From positions 8,370,001-8,434,000 of the forward strand of contig NC_088788.1 of NCBI RefSeq assembly GCF_949628265.1: a stretch of DNA of 64,000 nt. The letters run 5' to 3'. Below are positions 23,641 through 34,898 of the stretch, piece by piece (within the stretch, counting starts at the first letter, position 1; each line of letters starts with the position of its first letter). Made by a program: the position numbers and the translations under genes. Source of the stretch: Cloeon dipterum (taxonomy: Eukaryota > Arthropoda > Insecta > Ephemeroptera > Baetidae). The notes beneath the pieces were generated by a model. It searched no databases. It saw only the letters and a program-made list of their open reading frames with translations, and had not been told where the DNA came from.

Positions 23641-26600
23641 CACTCAAAGAAAAAATTCTCATTTTGAGACGAAAAAATCGGCTCTCAAGTGAGAGCAAAA
23701 AAAATTCGTCTCACTTTGAGAGCGAAAAGCGGCCTGCCGCTTTTGCGTCTCAATTTGAGACGAAAAAATCGGCTCTCAAAAGAGAGCGAAATTTTTCGTC
23801 TCACTTTGAGAGCGAAAAGCGGCCGGCCGCTTTTGCGTCTCACTTTGAGACGAAAAAATCGGCTCTCAAGTGAGAGCGAAATTTTTCGTCTCACTTTGAG
23901 AGCAAAAAGCGGCCGGCCGCGTTTCGCTCTCAAAGTGAGACGAAAAAATCGGCTTTCAACTGAGAGCGAAATTTTTCGTCTCACTTTGAGAGCGAAATGC
24001 GGCCGGCCGCTTTTGCTTCTCAATGTAGAGCCTATTCTGTTTTGTACTTACGATCGGCTATGGCAGGCCCCGCAGAACTTTATTTTCAATCCATTTGATG
24101 ATCCGCTTGGCCGAAAAACTTGAAACGTCGATCACGAACAGCATTATTACCGCACTTTTTGCCACTTAGGGACAATGCACTTGACATAAAACGACCTCAA
24201 AACCCGACTAAAAACGCCAGCGTGAGCCCTTGCCGCGAAAATAGACGGACCAGCTGAAACTGAAACTTTAAAATGTAAACAATGACACTGATAGGCCAAT
24301 TTTAATTTTTTGGACCAATCACAAATTAGTTCTGGTTATAACCTCACATCCTTGACTTTGACTGGCGCGAAGTCAGTCTGAAAAAAAATAGAAACAAACT
24401 AATTTTTTTCAAATCAAGAGAGATGCCAACAATAATAAAAGTGGAAATAAATTATAAAATAAATACAAAATTAATTGAAATAATAAGTGGTATAATAATT
24501 AAAATTATGAAAGAGTAAAATATAAATTAATATGGATAAAAGAAATTTAAATTAAAAAAATAAATAATTTAAACATGAAAATAAATACAGTCTTTAGGAA
24601 TTATTGTTAAAAAAAACTTCTTAAATTCAAATCTGGAATATATAACATGCTTCATAAAACGAATAGCAGGTAGACTGGACATGGCTTAAAGAAGTATACA
24701 TGGTTAGACTCTCAGTTACACTGTTAGGAATAAACCTTTTTTTAAACCAATTGCTTGCATAATTTTGAATGTTAATTTTGATTAAATCTTTAGAAATCTA
24801 GAGTCGGCCACAGGGACATCATAGATTTCAATTTCACGTACAAATTTACATGTTTTAATGTTTCCTGAGCGGCATATTAACAATGAGCAACATAATTTGA
24901 ATCAATCTGGCATATTTTTTGGATGAGGACTGTCATCAGTGATGTAAATTAGTGATTAGAAGCATCGTTTTCGTCTTCTTTCATGACAGTATGGACCTGC
25001 TTTTAACTTGGAAATTTTATCAAGAATTTTAATTTTAACCCACCAATTCTAATTAATCTGAATTGAATATATTTAAACCATCTCAATTAAGAAAAAACAT
25101 AATAACGGCGCATCTCTTCCAAATTTCCGCAAATTTGCCTGAAACTGCCCCGATGGTAAAATGTGATAACATGCACCAGGAAAGGAAAACATATGGCTAC
25201 AAATAAAAAAATTGATTGGACGCGATTTTTTGACTTCAAATTCGAATTGCAGCAAAACAATCGCCACTGGAGCTTTGGAACTTGTTGTGCTGTTGCAGAT
25301 ATTTACGATCATCCTTTTCAATTTTAAAATTTCAAATAATTTTGCTAAAGGGGACCTTGACCTTCGACCTGTGAATGTTTTTAAAATGAAAAGTCGCCCA
25401 GGAACGTAAACTAGGTTGGGCAGTGTAAATTTCAATTTTAAAAGCAAACGTAATTGTCTCATAAAAATTCAAAAAACAAATCGCGACCAATCAATTTCCA
25501 AATTCGCGGAGAACTGCGCCATTATTATTAATTTCTAAATCTAGACGGTTTAAAATAGAGCGTCCATCGGGATTATTTTTGTTGTTGCGAGTTTGACTTC
25601 TTCGAAAATTATTTGCCGGGTTCGGCCCAGTCCCGGGACAATGTTCTAATTATTTGCGTGATATCCCAGAAGCCTGAAAACAAATTCCCGGGAAATCCTG
25701 GCTTTCTGGTCAATCTATGCATAAATGTCTCAAAATTTTTATTTGTAGCAATATTTTCCTTTCCTGGTGCATGTTATCACATTTTACCATTGGGGCAGTT
25801 TCAGGCAAATTTGCGGAAATTTGGAAGAGATGCGCCGTTATTATGTTTTTTCTTAATTGAGATGGTTTAAATATATTCAATTCAGATTAATTAGAATTGG
25901 TGGGTTAAAATTAAAATTCTTGATAAAATTTCCAAGTTAAAAGCAGGTCCATACTGTCATGAAAGAAGACGAAAACGATGCTTCTAATCACTAATTTACA
26001 TCACTGATGACAGTCCTCATCCAAAAAATATGCCAGATTGATTCAAATTATGTTGCTCATTGTTAATATGCCGCTCAGGAAACATTAAAACATGTAAATT
26101 TGTACGTGAAATTGAAATCTATGATGTCCCTGTGGCCGACTCTAGATTTCTAAAGATTTAATCAAAATTAACATTCAAAATTATGCAAGCAATTGGTTTA
26201 AAAAAAGGTTTATTCCTAACAGTGTAACTGAGAGTCTAACCATGTATACTTCTTTAAGCCATGTCCAGTCTACCTGCTATTCGTTTTATGAAGCATGTTA
26301 TATATTCCAGATTTGAATTTAAGAAGTTTTTTTTAACAATAATTCCTAAAGACTGTATTTATTTTCATGTTTAAATTATTTATTTTTTTAATTTAAATTT
26401 CTTTTATCCATATTAATTTATATTTTACTCTTTCATAATTTTAATTATTATACCACTTATTATTTCAATTAATTTTGTATTTATTTTATAATTTATTTCC
26501 ACTTTTATTATTGTTGGCATCTCTCTTGATTTGAAAAAAATTAGTTTGTTTCTATTTTTTTTCAGACTGACTTCGCGCCAGTCAAAGTCAAGGATGTGAG

Positions 26601-27301
26601 GTTATAACCAGAACTAATTTGTGATTGGTCCAAAAAATTAAAATTGGCCTATCAGTGTCATTGTTTACATTTTAAAGTTTCAGTTTCAGCTGGTCCGTCT
26701 ATTTTCGCGGCAAGGGCTCACGCTGGCGTTTTTAGTCGGGTTTTGAGGTCGTTTTATGTCAAGTGCATTGTCCCTAAGTGGCAAAAAGTGCGGTAATAAT
26801 GCTGTTCGTGATCGACGTTTCAAGTTTTTCGGCCAAGCGGATCATCAAATGGATTGAAAATAAAGTTCTGCGGGGCCTGCCATAGCCGATCGTAAGTACA
26901 AAACAGAATAGGCTCTACATTGAGAAGCAAAAGCGGCCGGCCGCATTTCGCTCTCAAAGTGAGACGAAAAATTTCGCTCTCAGTTGAAAGCCGATTTTTT
27001 CGTCTCACTTTGAGAGGGAAACGCGGCCGGCCGCTTTTTGCTCTCAAAGTGAGACGAAAAATTTTGCTCTCACTTGAGAGCCGATTTTTTCGTCTCAAAG
27101 TGAGACGCAAAAGCGGCCGGCCGCTTTTCGCTCTCAAAGTGAGACGAAAAATTTCGCTCTCTTTTGAGAGCCGATTTTTTCGTCTCAAATTGAGACGCAA
27201 AAGCGGCAGGCCGCTTTTCGCTCTCAAAGTGAGACGAATTTTTTTGCTCTCACTTGAGAGCCGATTTTTTCGTCTCAAAATGAGAATTTTTTCTTTGAGT
27301 G
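23641..27301. mobile_element. 3.66-kb foldback element with satellite-tipped arms
   Basis: Two arms of about 1.57 kb (23641 to about 25213, and about 25727 to 27301) are nearly exact reverse complements, with about 0.5 kb between them. The ends read CACTCAAAGAAAAA and its complement, flanked on both sides by TA (23639-23640, 27302-27303). The first ~380 bases of each arm consist of four ~90-bp tandem units. The rest of the arm is AT-rich unique sequence. No transposase-like frame is present; the open frames across the satellite (RRKNRLSSES-type peptides) are by-products of the repeat. The layout resembles Foldback-type transposons. It lies between the divergent 5' ends of Cpn-C and Cpn-D. Confidence 0.85.
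23667..24025. repeat. Four ~90-bp tandem units, each internally palindromic (left arm)
   Basis: Units start at about 23668, 23759, 23849 and 23939 with GACGAAAAAATCGGCT. Each contains GAGAGC/GCTCTC and GAGACG/CGTCTC inverted pairs around the 12-bp palindrome GCGGCCGGCCGC (one unit has CTG in its centre). The mirror array is at about 26925-27280. The unit can fold on itself as well as with the opposite arm. Confidence 0.85.
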
Positions 27302-28100
27302 TATTGTGCTGCAAATGATGGCGCAAGTAAATCGTTAATAATTAGGCCTAATCTGGGATGATTATCTCACTTGGACAAACCATGTCTAACGAAAAAAAGC
27401 AATTTTGTTTAATAAATCGCGAGCTAGCCTTGAGTCAATGGGTGCGAGTTGATTGTGCTTTCAAGCACTTTAAGAGCACACTAGACCAGTGACGCTGCCG
27501 GCGCAAACAGGTGCTCTTTATTTCTGCGTCTCACCTTACTCTTTCTCGATTAGTGTAAAAATCAACGTAGTTATTAAAACGTAAACTAAAAGTTAAGTTA
27601 ATAGGAAATCGTTAAAAAAATTTTGTATTCTTTTAGTTATATTGCATTTAAAATTAAATTAATCAAATTTTAAAATTTCATTTTATTTAAATAAAATTAA
27701 TTTCGAAATTTTCGTCATTAATTTATAAATAGCTTTGACTTGTTCAAACAATTAAATATATTTAGTGTCCGTGACGTAGAGAAGTGTGGCTGTGTGGATC
27801 TTCTTTTCATGTGATTTAATTTAGGAGAGAGGTTCAATGAATGAGTTTTATGAAACACATCAGTGTCAGAATTGCGGTTAAATTGCGATTAATAATTGAT
27901 CACTGTCGGTAGGAAAGAAAGAACATTTTGGCTGCTGAAGGCGTATGAACTGTTGAAAATTGCGGAAAATTAAACAATTAGCATAAAAAGAGGATTAGTG
28001 GCAAGCTAAATAATTAGTTAACCTATAGTGCAATATTAATAGGATTAATAGCACCGATACTGAATTAGAAATACCGGTATGATAATAAGGACAGTGACAC
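27302..28100. other. Spacer upstream of Cpn-D
   Basis: AT-rich with no gene recognised. It borders the foldback element on the left and the putative Cpn-D promoter on the right. Confidence 0.5.
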
Positions 28101-28109
28101 GCCTACCTC

Positions 28110-28181
28110 TATATAATAACCACATTGCGGTTAGTGTAGAAGCTGCGCTAATTAACAAGCAATTAGCTGACTAAAACATCA
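28110..28181 (+). promoter_or_regulatory. Putative promoter and 5' non-coding exon of Cpn-D
   Basis: TATATAAT at 28110 is followed about 20 bases later by an initiator-like GGTTAGTG (28129-28136). A possible untranslated exon ends at a consensus donor ATCA|GTAAGT at 28181. The coding exon of Cpn-D follows an acceptor TTTATTCAG at about 28740, as this model needs. The arrangement parallels the one proposed for Cpn-B. Confidence 0.45.
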
Positions 28182-28759
28182 GTAAGTTTGACATGAAACA
28201 TTTGATTAAACAGCTTGAATATCTGCCGGAGGCAATGCATGCCAAATATAGTAGTCTCCGTGTACATTTAACTATTAATAATTAAATTATTTATAACAAC
28301 ACGAGTGACTGTACACATGACTCACGTACAAAACTAAATAATAAAAATAAAACTGACACAAGCGCAAAGAGAAAGGAGTTGATGAAATTCCAGAATTTTC
28401 TTAAACTCGAGAGTAATTAAATTCCCAACAGTTCATATCACACATATGGGAAAGAAACCGGCATTATATCGCAGGTATTTGTTAAACTAGATGCTGAGCT
28501 GACAAATTTCTCCCGATGAAACACATACATACGGCACCAAAACACTCCATTGAACGACTGAAGCCAAAACTCAAGCCAGTATAAAGGTAAATTTTTATTC
28601 ATAAAAAATATAAAAAATCACTTACGAAACAGATCAAGGCATTGTTTTGGTTCTGAACTTATATGGACCGATCGCTTAAAAATTAAAATTAAACCTGTGT
28701 ATTTTTAAGTATTTTTTTAAAAATGATAATTTTTATTCAGGTATCGTTTTACCATCGAG

Positions 28760-31700
28760 ATGGAATCAGCGGCCAAAAGGAAAAAAATGTGTCGAAATGA
28801 TTCTGCCGAAGGTAAATATAATCAAAATTCAATTATTATACTAGTCTAAGTTTTAAATTTGATTTAAAGGCAGTGCTGAAAGGGTAATTGGCTTTTGGGA
28901 TAAAGCCGTTGCAGCAGCAGCAGCAGCAGTGAGGTATATCAATTTAAGTTAAAGAGGACAATGTTCAAGTTCAAAAACATTAAAAACAGTCCTCTCTGAT
29001 CGATAATTAAAAACAACAGGTCCAGATTGATCAATGGTTCATTATTTGCAGGCTGACGTGCATTTTGATCATTCACTACAATTACGCTGGACAGAACAAA
29101 AAAGATCGGAGCAAAGACGACTCAGCAGACTGCGAAAGGATTAAAAAAACTTTTGGAACTTGCCTAAACACTCGTGTCCGCGACACAAGTGGCCGCAGCG
29201 ATGAGGTCCTTGATCTAATCGGCAGCGAAGAAGGAATGAGAAACTTATTCAACCTGAATGGTATACTAAAAGCAGCAGTTTATTATTAAAAACTGCTTTT
29301 CAATTAATAAGCGTGTTCTCTATAAATGCAGGCGATCAAAAACCAGAACTTTTCATGGTATTTATCATGACGCACGGAGGAAGCGATGGACTGCTAAAAA
29401 CTCATCATGGAGATCAGTTCTACGTGTCCAATGTGCTGGAGCAGTTGCACAGAAATGCCTCTCTTGAGGACGCACTCAAGCTCCTTGTTGTTTCGGTAAA
29501 TTTATAAATTTCCTAACTTTATAAGTGGATAGATGAAAAGTTCAAGGGAAAAAATATCTAGCAGCAGATTCGGCGTCTAAAACTTCAAATAAGTCCATGC
29601 AAAATAAAAAATAATTTCACTTTTTTATTACACAGTGCCTGAATATTTGATATTCATTAATTTATGATGATTCAAGCGTTTCAGGATTTGCTATATTTAT
29701 TTAAACGTGTAATCAAAATTAGTTTTGCTAAAATTTTAAGGGGTATTTTAGTGCAAAGCATGTGATACAAATTGATCAGTCCATGAAAATAAGCTGAGAT
29801 CGTAGGTTAATTTTTTTCTAAACGCAGTCCCCAAATGCGTTGCTGTAATAATAAATAAAATTACTGCTTGACATTTATAGGCTTGCCGTGGAGACATTCA
29901 AGAAGAGGTTATATACCGGAGGGAAGAGATGCCGTTTGATGTCCAAGGCGTTATTTTAAGCAGTCAGCTTGATATACAAAAATTTCAAAATCTGAATGCA
30001 ACTCAGATCAAGAGTGTGTCTGGGATGGAGAATATCGTCATTTTGTCTTCCTGCGTTGAACGTCGGTGAATGAAATATTAATTCATGGATAAATTTACTA
30101 ACATTATTTTAAAACCAGGTACTACTTCCCCTCGAGCAGGTGGAACATTTCTCATTCAATCCTTCTGCAATGCTTTCGAAAGGTTGGAGAGAAACGTAGA
30201 TCTAGAAGAATTTCTCACCAGAGTCTTGAATATTCACCACTCGGAAAACAAAAAGTGGGGATACGGCTCGACACCAGAGTACATGGTGATCACGCAGAGA
30301 AGACTCACCTTTTCAAGGCAAAGCTTTGACGGAAAAGGCCGCGAAGAAGAAGAAGGGTCTTACAGCTGGCTGTCAGATGCACAAACTCCTCTTCTCAAAC
30401 GTGATGCTCACGTTTACTTAAATTCAGCCAGCAGCTCAACTCGTGAGACGGTGAACTTGATCAAAGAAGACTTGCGGAAAATTTTCAGCTTTGATGTAAA
30501 AAACCACAGCAATCTTAAGCAACTTCAGAGCTCAGGTGATACACATTATATAAAATCACATATTGGAAAGCCAATTCCACTTATGTGCATTCTTGGCGTA
30601 AAAATATTTTGATGCTAATATTAAAAATCGGTTCAGTCAATCGCGGAAGACACCAAAAAAATATTTTCTTAGCTGTCGTTTGTGCAGAAATTCTGGTTAT
30701 CAAAACGTGAAATGAGAAAATTAATGCTATAAATGCAAAAAATCTAGATAAAAACATAAATTTCAGCGCCAGAAGATTTAAATAAAATTAGCGGCTCTGA
30801 TCAAAGGAATTTCCCTGTTCCCATGATAATTCTTGACTGTCTTAAATTACAGTTGGCGATCAGGACGGGGAAAAAGCTGGCTGTATCTTCATGCTCATCG
30901 TGACCATGCTTTCCAGGAATGTAACAACTGGAGAACTTTGCGTTCTTATGAACGGACAAATGATACCAATGAAATTTGTTTTGAACACAATGATCGGTCC
31001 GACCACTGCCAACTGGATCGGGAAGCCAAAAATTTGTGTTTTCCTGAATACTTCAGCGGACACTGAATCTCTTGCTATTGATGTTTCCAGGGTAATTTAT
31101 GTTATAAACATTATGCAAAGATCCATATTTTTGTGTTAGGACTATCCACGAACCCAATATACGGTCAGCGGAACCATCCACTCAGGCCTTTTGACCTTAA
31201 TTCTGCCGCAAAATGGTAGTTTATTTGAAGATTTAAATTTATTTGGTTTAATCCGCGTTTTTCTTTCAGATGCTCCTGATTTTTTCCTCAAAACGCTCAC
31301 AGATTTTGCTGCAACCAAGAAAATAGAAAGCGGAACATTCCAACAGTTCTTCCACGAAGTGCTGCAAAAAGCGTCGACCGCGAACGACATTCCCCCGATG
31401 ATCGTCAGCACTCTGCCCAAGAGTCTAGAAATGAAATTCCCCAAGCCAATTGTGATCGACAGCTTCAGGATGACGACGCCAAAGGAAACCTTTAACGTCT
31501 CTTTAACAGATCTGGAGCGTTTGGTCAGCATGGCAGGCGCAATTAAAATCTGGCCAAACGCCCAAGCAGAGGAGACTTTTGCCATTGACGCAGCGTCAAA
31601 GGGAGTTGTTCCGAAAGGAGCGAACCCGATGACTCAAATTGAGGAGCCCTCAAATATGGAAGTCGAAGTAATGGCAGAAAGCGAAGAAAATGAAGCAGAA

Positions 31701-32600
31701 GAGCAAGCTCCAGAGTACAATGTGTTCTTGGTGGTGGCTGAAGCTGGCTCTGGCAAATCGCACCTGGCCGCACATCTGGCAAAATTCGCCCAGAACCGGC
31801 GGTTGGTCACTCTTTTAGACGATCCTGACAGGAGCAAAGGATTTAAAGCTCTTCATGAAGAATATCTTAACAATCAGCCTTTTGGTGCGAATCAAGTCTT
31901 ATTTCTCGACGCGATCGATGCTTTGCATGAAGAACTGCTGGAAAAAGTGCTGAGGATGGTGCAAGCCCTCGCCGAAAATAAGGTGGACCTCTGGATTTTT
32001 ACGAGGCCCGAGGGCGGAGCCAGGTTGAGGGGTCTTTTCCCTGTTACCGTGATCGAGATCAACGATCTCTCCATGGAGAGCAAAAAGATATTTCTGCAGC
32101 AAAGCGGATTCAATGATGCTAAAATCGAACAGGTCCTGAGAAAAATTGAAATGGAAGACGCTGGCGACCTAATCAGCATAGTCGGCAACCTCGAAAAGGT
32201 CTCTTCATTTCCAGAGCTTGCAGATCCAGAATCCGTCAACATTTACGAATTGTGCACTCACATCTTCCAAGAAGCGGTCGATTCGTACATGGAGAAACGG
32301 CACGCATCATTTTCAAAGACCAAACGTAAAATTCAAATAGATAAAATCGAGAAAAATCATTCCAAACGCGCCTCTATCTACTTCCAAGAAGACCAAGACA
32401 TCAGTGCAAACGAAACTTGCTCAGGATACGACGTTTTTCACGTCGCCGACACAATGGCTGCCTACCACTTTGTCAAGAATGGCGGAGTTGAGAGTGTTGA
32501 TCAAATCGTCGAAATGAAAATCGAGCCTAGAAAGAAATCATGCCTCAAACGCATGATTGTCTCCAAAAAAGTTTTTGATCAAGAGCTCTGCTCTTATTAA
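28760..32600 (+). CDS. Cpn-D: caspase - pseudocaspase - P-loop NTPase fusion protein (about 910 aa)
   Basis: Exons: 28760-28811, 28870-28933, 29052-29260, 29332-29495, 29881-30061, 30119-30535, 30853-31091, 31140-31215, 31270-32600, totalling 2733 nt in frame. The N-terminus has a basic AKRKKM patch (possible nuclear signal), an IGFW motif and an alanine run from a GCA repeat. The caspase domain has His in MTHG (about 123), Cys in ACRG (about 165), and p10 GGTFLIQSF and LEEFLTRV, close to the caspase GSWFIQSL and FMHILTRV blocks. The second caspase-like domain has WIGKPKICVFL then NTSAD instead of the catalytic pentapeptide, and FMLIVTML instead of the His-Gly strand, closing with IPPMIVSTL. 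NTPase: Walker A AEAGSGKS (GSGKS about 627-631), Walker B VLFLDAID, sensor FTRPE. One donor (after 30061, GTCGGT) is weak but keeps the conserved phase. Intact and probably functional. Confidence 0.87.
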
Positions 32601-34830
32601 TTTAAAAAAGCAAAACTGCGGGCATTTCGCTATAAAAATGTGTGCCTTAAATTTATCTTATAAAAGTTAAAAAACGATATTAATTAAGTAAATTATACTT
32701 TGCACTTAAAATCGCAGAACTTTACAACTGTCGAGAGCACTATTTTAAAAATGTCAAAAATATTCATCGTTTAGGTGAATATTTACTAGTCGAGCTGTGG
32801 AAATTATCCCAATTTAAATTTAGGTCGAATTTATAAATTTATAATTTAGGCATTTAAGCAAGCGACTATGTTTACTAGATTTGTTTGACTCCGTTAGGCT
32901 GGACAAAAAGACTCATGCCAAAAGTGTTCTTGGCTATTCCAAGCTGTGCAATTGTTGATGAAATCTTGGCAAGTGCATTTAAACAAAAATCAAAGTATCT
33001 CACCAATTTTAATTCAAACTTTAAGAAGATCAATAATCGATAGTCCACAGGAAAAAGCATAGATGCGTATTCAGTTAAAGCCAAAATTAACTAGGCATCG
33101 CATTTAGGACAAATTTTGATCAAAGATGCCGCAACGTTCAAAATTATGCTTTTCAATTTTTAATTTTATTTTGTGTAGTCTATGAAATTTTTATTTTATT
33201 GTGAGACGTTACTTAAAATAAATCTTTAACACTTTGTATTAAAAAAACTGAATTTATTGGAATGAATGAGCCCTCGCCCCCTTTTACGCAATCCAGAAAG
33301 GAGACACTGACCTGGGCCAACGCTGTCACTTCGTCATTTAAGGCCGAGTTGACGCGCAGCGAACGAGATAATCTTACAAACGAGTGGGCGAGAAACGCGC
33401 GCGAGTGCCTTACTCAACGCGGTCGAGAATCAGGCGTTTTGTCAACACTTCCAAAATAAATCGCCGCGCGCGCGTTGGCGCTTTTCTCGCTTCTCTGCCA
33501 CTTTGTTGCACATTTACTCTCTCGTCAGGCGCAAAGGTTTGCAACACCAAGTTACCAAATAATGCTTCTCAGACAGGCTCACCTGTAAAATCTAAATTAA
33601 TTTTCAAAATATTAAAAAAATAATTTAATTCATTTTGTAAGCACTGTGATTACAATAATTACAACAATTGCTCGGTTTATCTAGATCAATACCGACAATT
33701 TCTGTTCTCACGGTGTTTTGCCATTTTCTATTTCCCCAGGGGCAACTAATGAGCTGCATTAATTATTATTTTTCGACGCAATAATAAAAATTAAATTTTC
33801 GCTTTCAATTTGTTACATTTGGCTGGCGACTCGCCCAAGCGGATCGATTTGTTTACAGTTACACGTGAGCGGCGCACGTTTTTCGCCGGCTGTCAGCTCC
33901 TTTTTTCCGCCGAGTCAGCCTGAAAATGAAACAAAATAAACGCCTCCCGCCGGCATTCACGATGCCGCCGCTACGTGCCCATTGTCAGCAGAGCGACCGC
34001 AGTGTAATTATTGCAAAATACGACGCTCTTTTCATCTTGCGGCCGCACCACGACAACGAGATCATCTTTACACTCCTCCACGATCCACGGCACTGCGTTT
34101 AACAACAACAGAGAGAAGATGAAACTCACACCAACCGTTTCTCCTGTGAGATTCAATGCCCGGAAAAGTGTTTTAACTGTAATTGATCATTTAATAAGAT
34201 TTAAAATTAGCAATTAATTTAAATTATAAATTTTAGAACTCAATATACACTGATGAATTGATAATAATAAAAAATTTATTAAATAATTATCATTTAACTG
34301 GATAATTTCTTTTTGGAGCTTCTAATCGTTTTGTGTTAATTTAAAATTGTATTATTGATAATTATTATTAAATTAGGATTTAAAATTGCACGCAATAATT
34401 TCTGAGAGATTAAAATAGACAAACTGTATTATTCATAGGGATAAAATATGACCAATTAATTTTTTAACAGGCATTATAGTTAGTTTAAATTAAGGCAAGT
34501 AGCAGAAATGAATGAATCGCCTCTTCTCGAATTAAGACTTCGCATATACAGTTTAACGAGCATCTTTCAACGGACCATAAAAATCCTCAAACGTAATAAA
34601 ATGCTCACAATTTGCATTTTAATTCAAATTATCCACGAACAAATAATAATAAGCGATAATTTTAGCACAGTGCTGAAACTCTAGGCGAGTTACTTCCTGC
34701 TCGGCTGCATAACCGCGCTGCGCTGTTGTGTGAGTGTGTCAATGGCTCTCGACAGGTCATGCCGGCCGTGAAGCAACATAACAATGCATTTTATTTCTCG
34801 ATTACCGCGCGCGATTGAGCGCCTGGGGAG
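32601..34830. other. Spacer between Cpn-D and the desaturase
   Basis: AT-rich spacer with a possible polyadenylation signal for Cpn-D (AATAAA near 33218). A GC-richer stretch at about 33270-33580 has open frames but no family I recognise. No tRNA or other RNA gene was seen. Confidence 0.45.
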
Positions 34831-34839
34831 GCAGAAGAG

Positions 34840-34898
34840 CCGATAAAGGCGGCCCATCCCGCCTCCGACACCCCAGTACAAAGCCGCCACTCAATCAG
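34840..34898 (+). promoter_or_regulatory. Candidate 5' non-coding exon of the desaturase gene
   Basis: A GC-rich segment ends in an excellent splice donor, CAATCAG|GTGAGT, at 34898. The desaturase start codon (37412) is preceded by an acceptor TTTTAG at 37404-37409, so an untranslated exon upstream is required. This is the best match in the preceding 3 kb. Inference from splice signals only. Confidence 0.35.

Noticed and set aside
23664-24123. Arg/Ser-rich open frames over the 90-bp repeats (and mirror frames at 26820-27326)
   Set aside because: Open on both strands and in both arms because the 90-bp unit is a multiple of three without stops; peptides just follow the satellite. Not genes.
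25073-25870. Open frames near the centre of the foldback element as a possible transposase
   Set aside because: Short, no catalytic motifs, and partly the same arm sequence read twice.
23641-27301. Possible CRISPR-like or structured RNA array because of regular repeats
   Set aside because: Units are contiguous and palindromic without spacers, the genome is eukaryotic, and the array forms the tips of a foldback element.
33262-33623. Overlapping small open frames in a GC-richer patch
   Set aside because: No recognisable domain, no splice partners, no paralogue in the window; probably chance.
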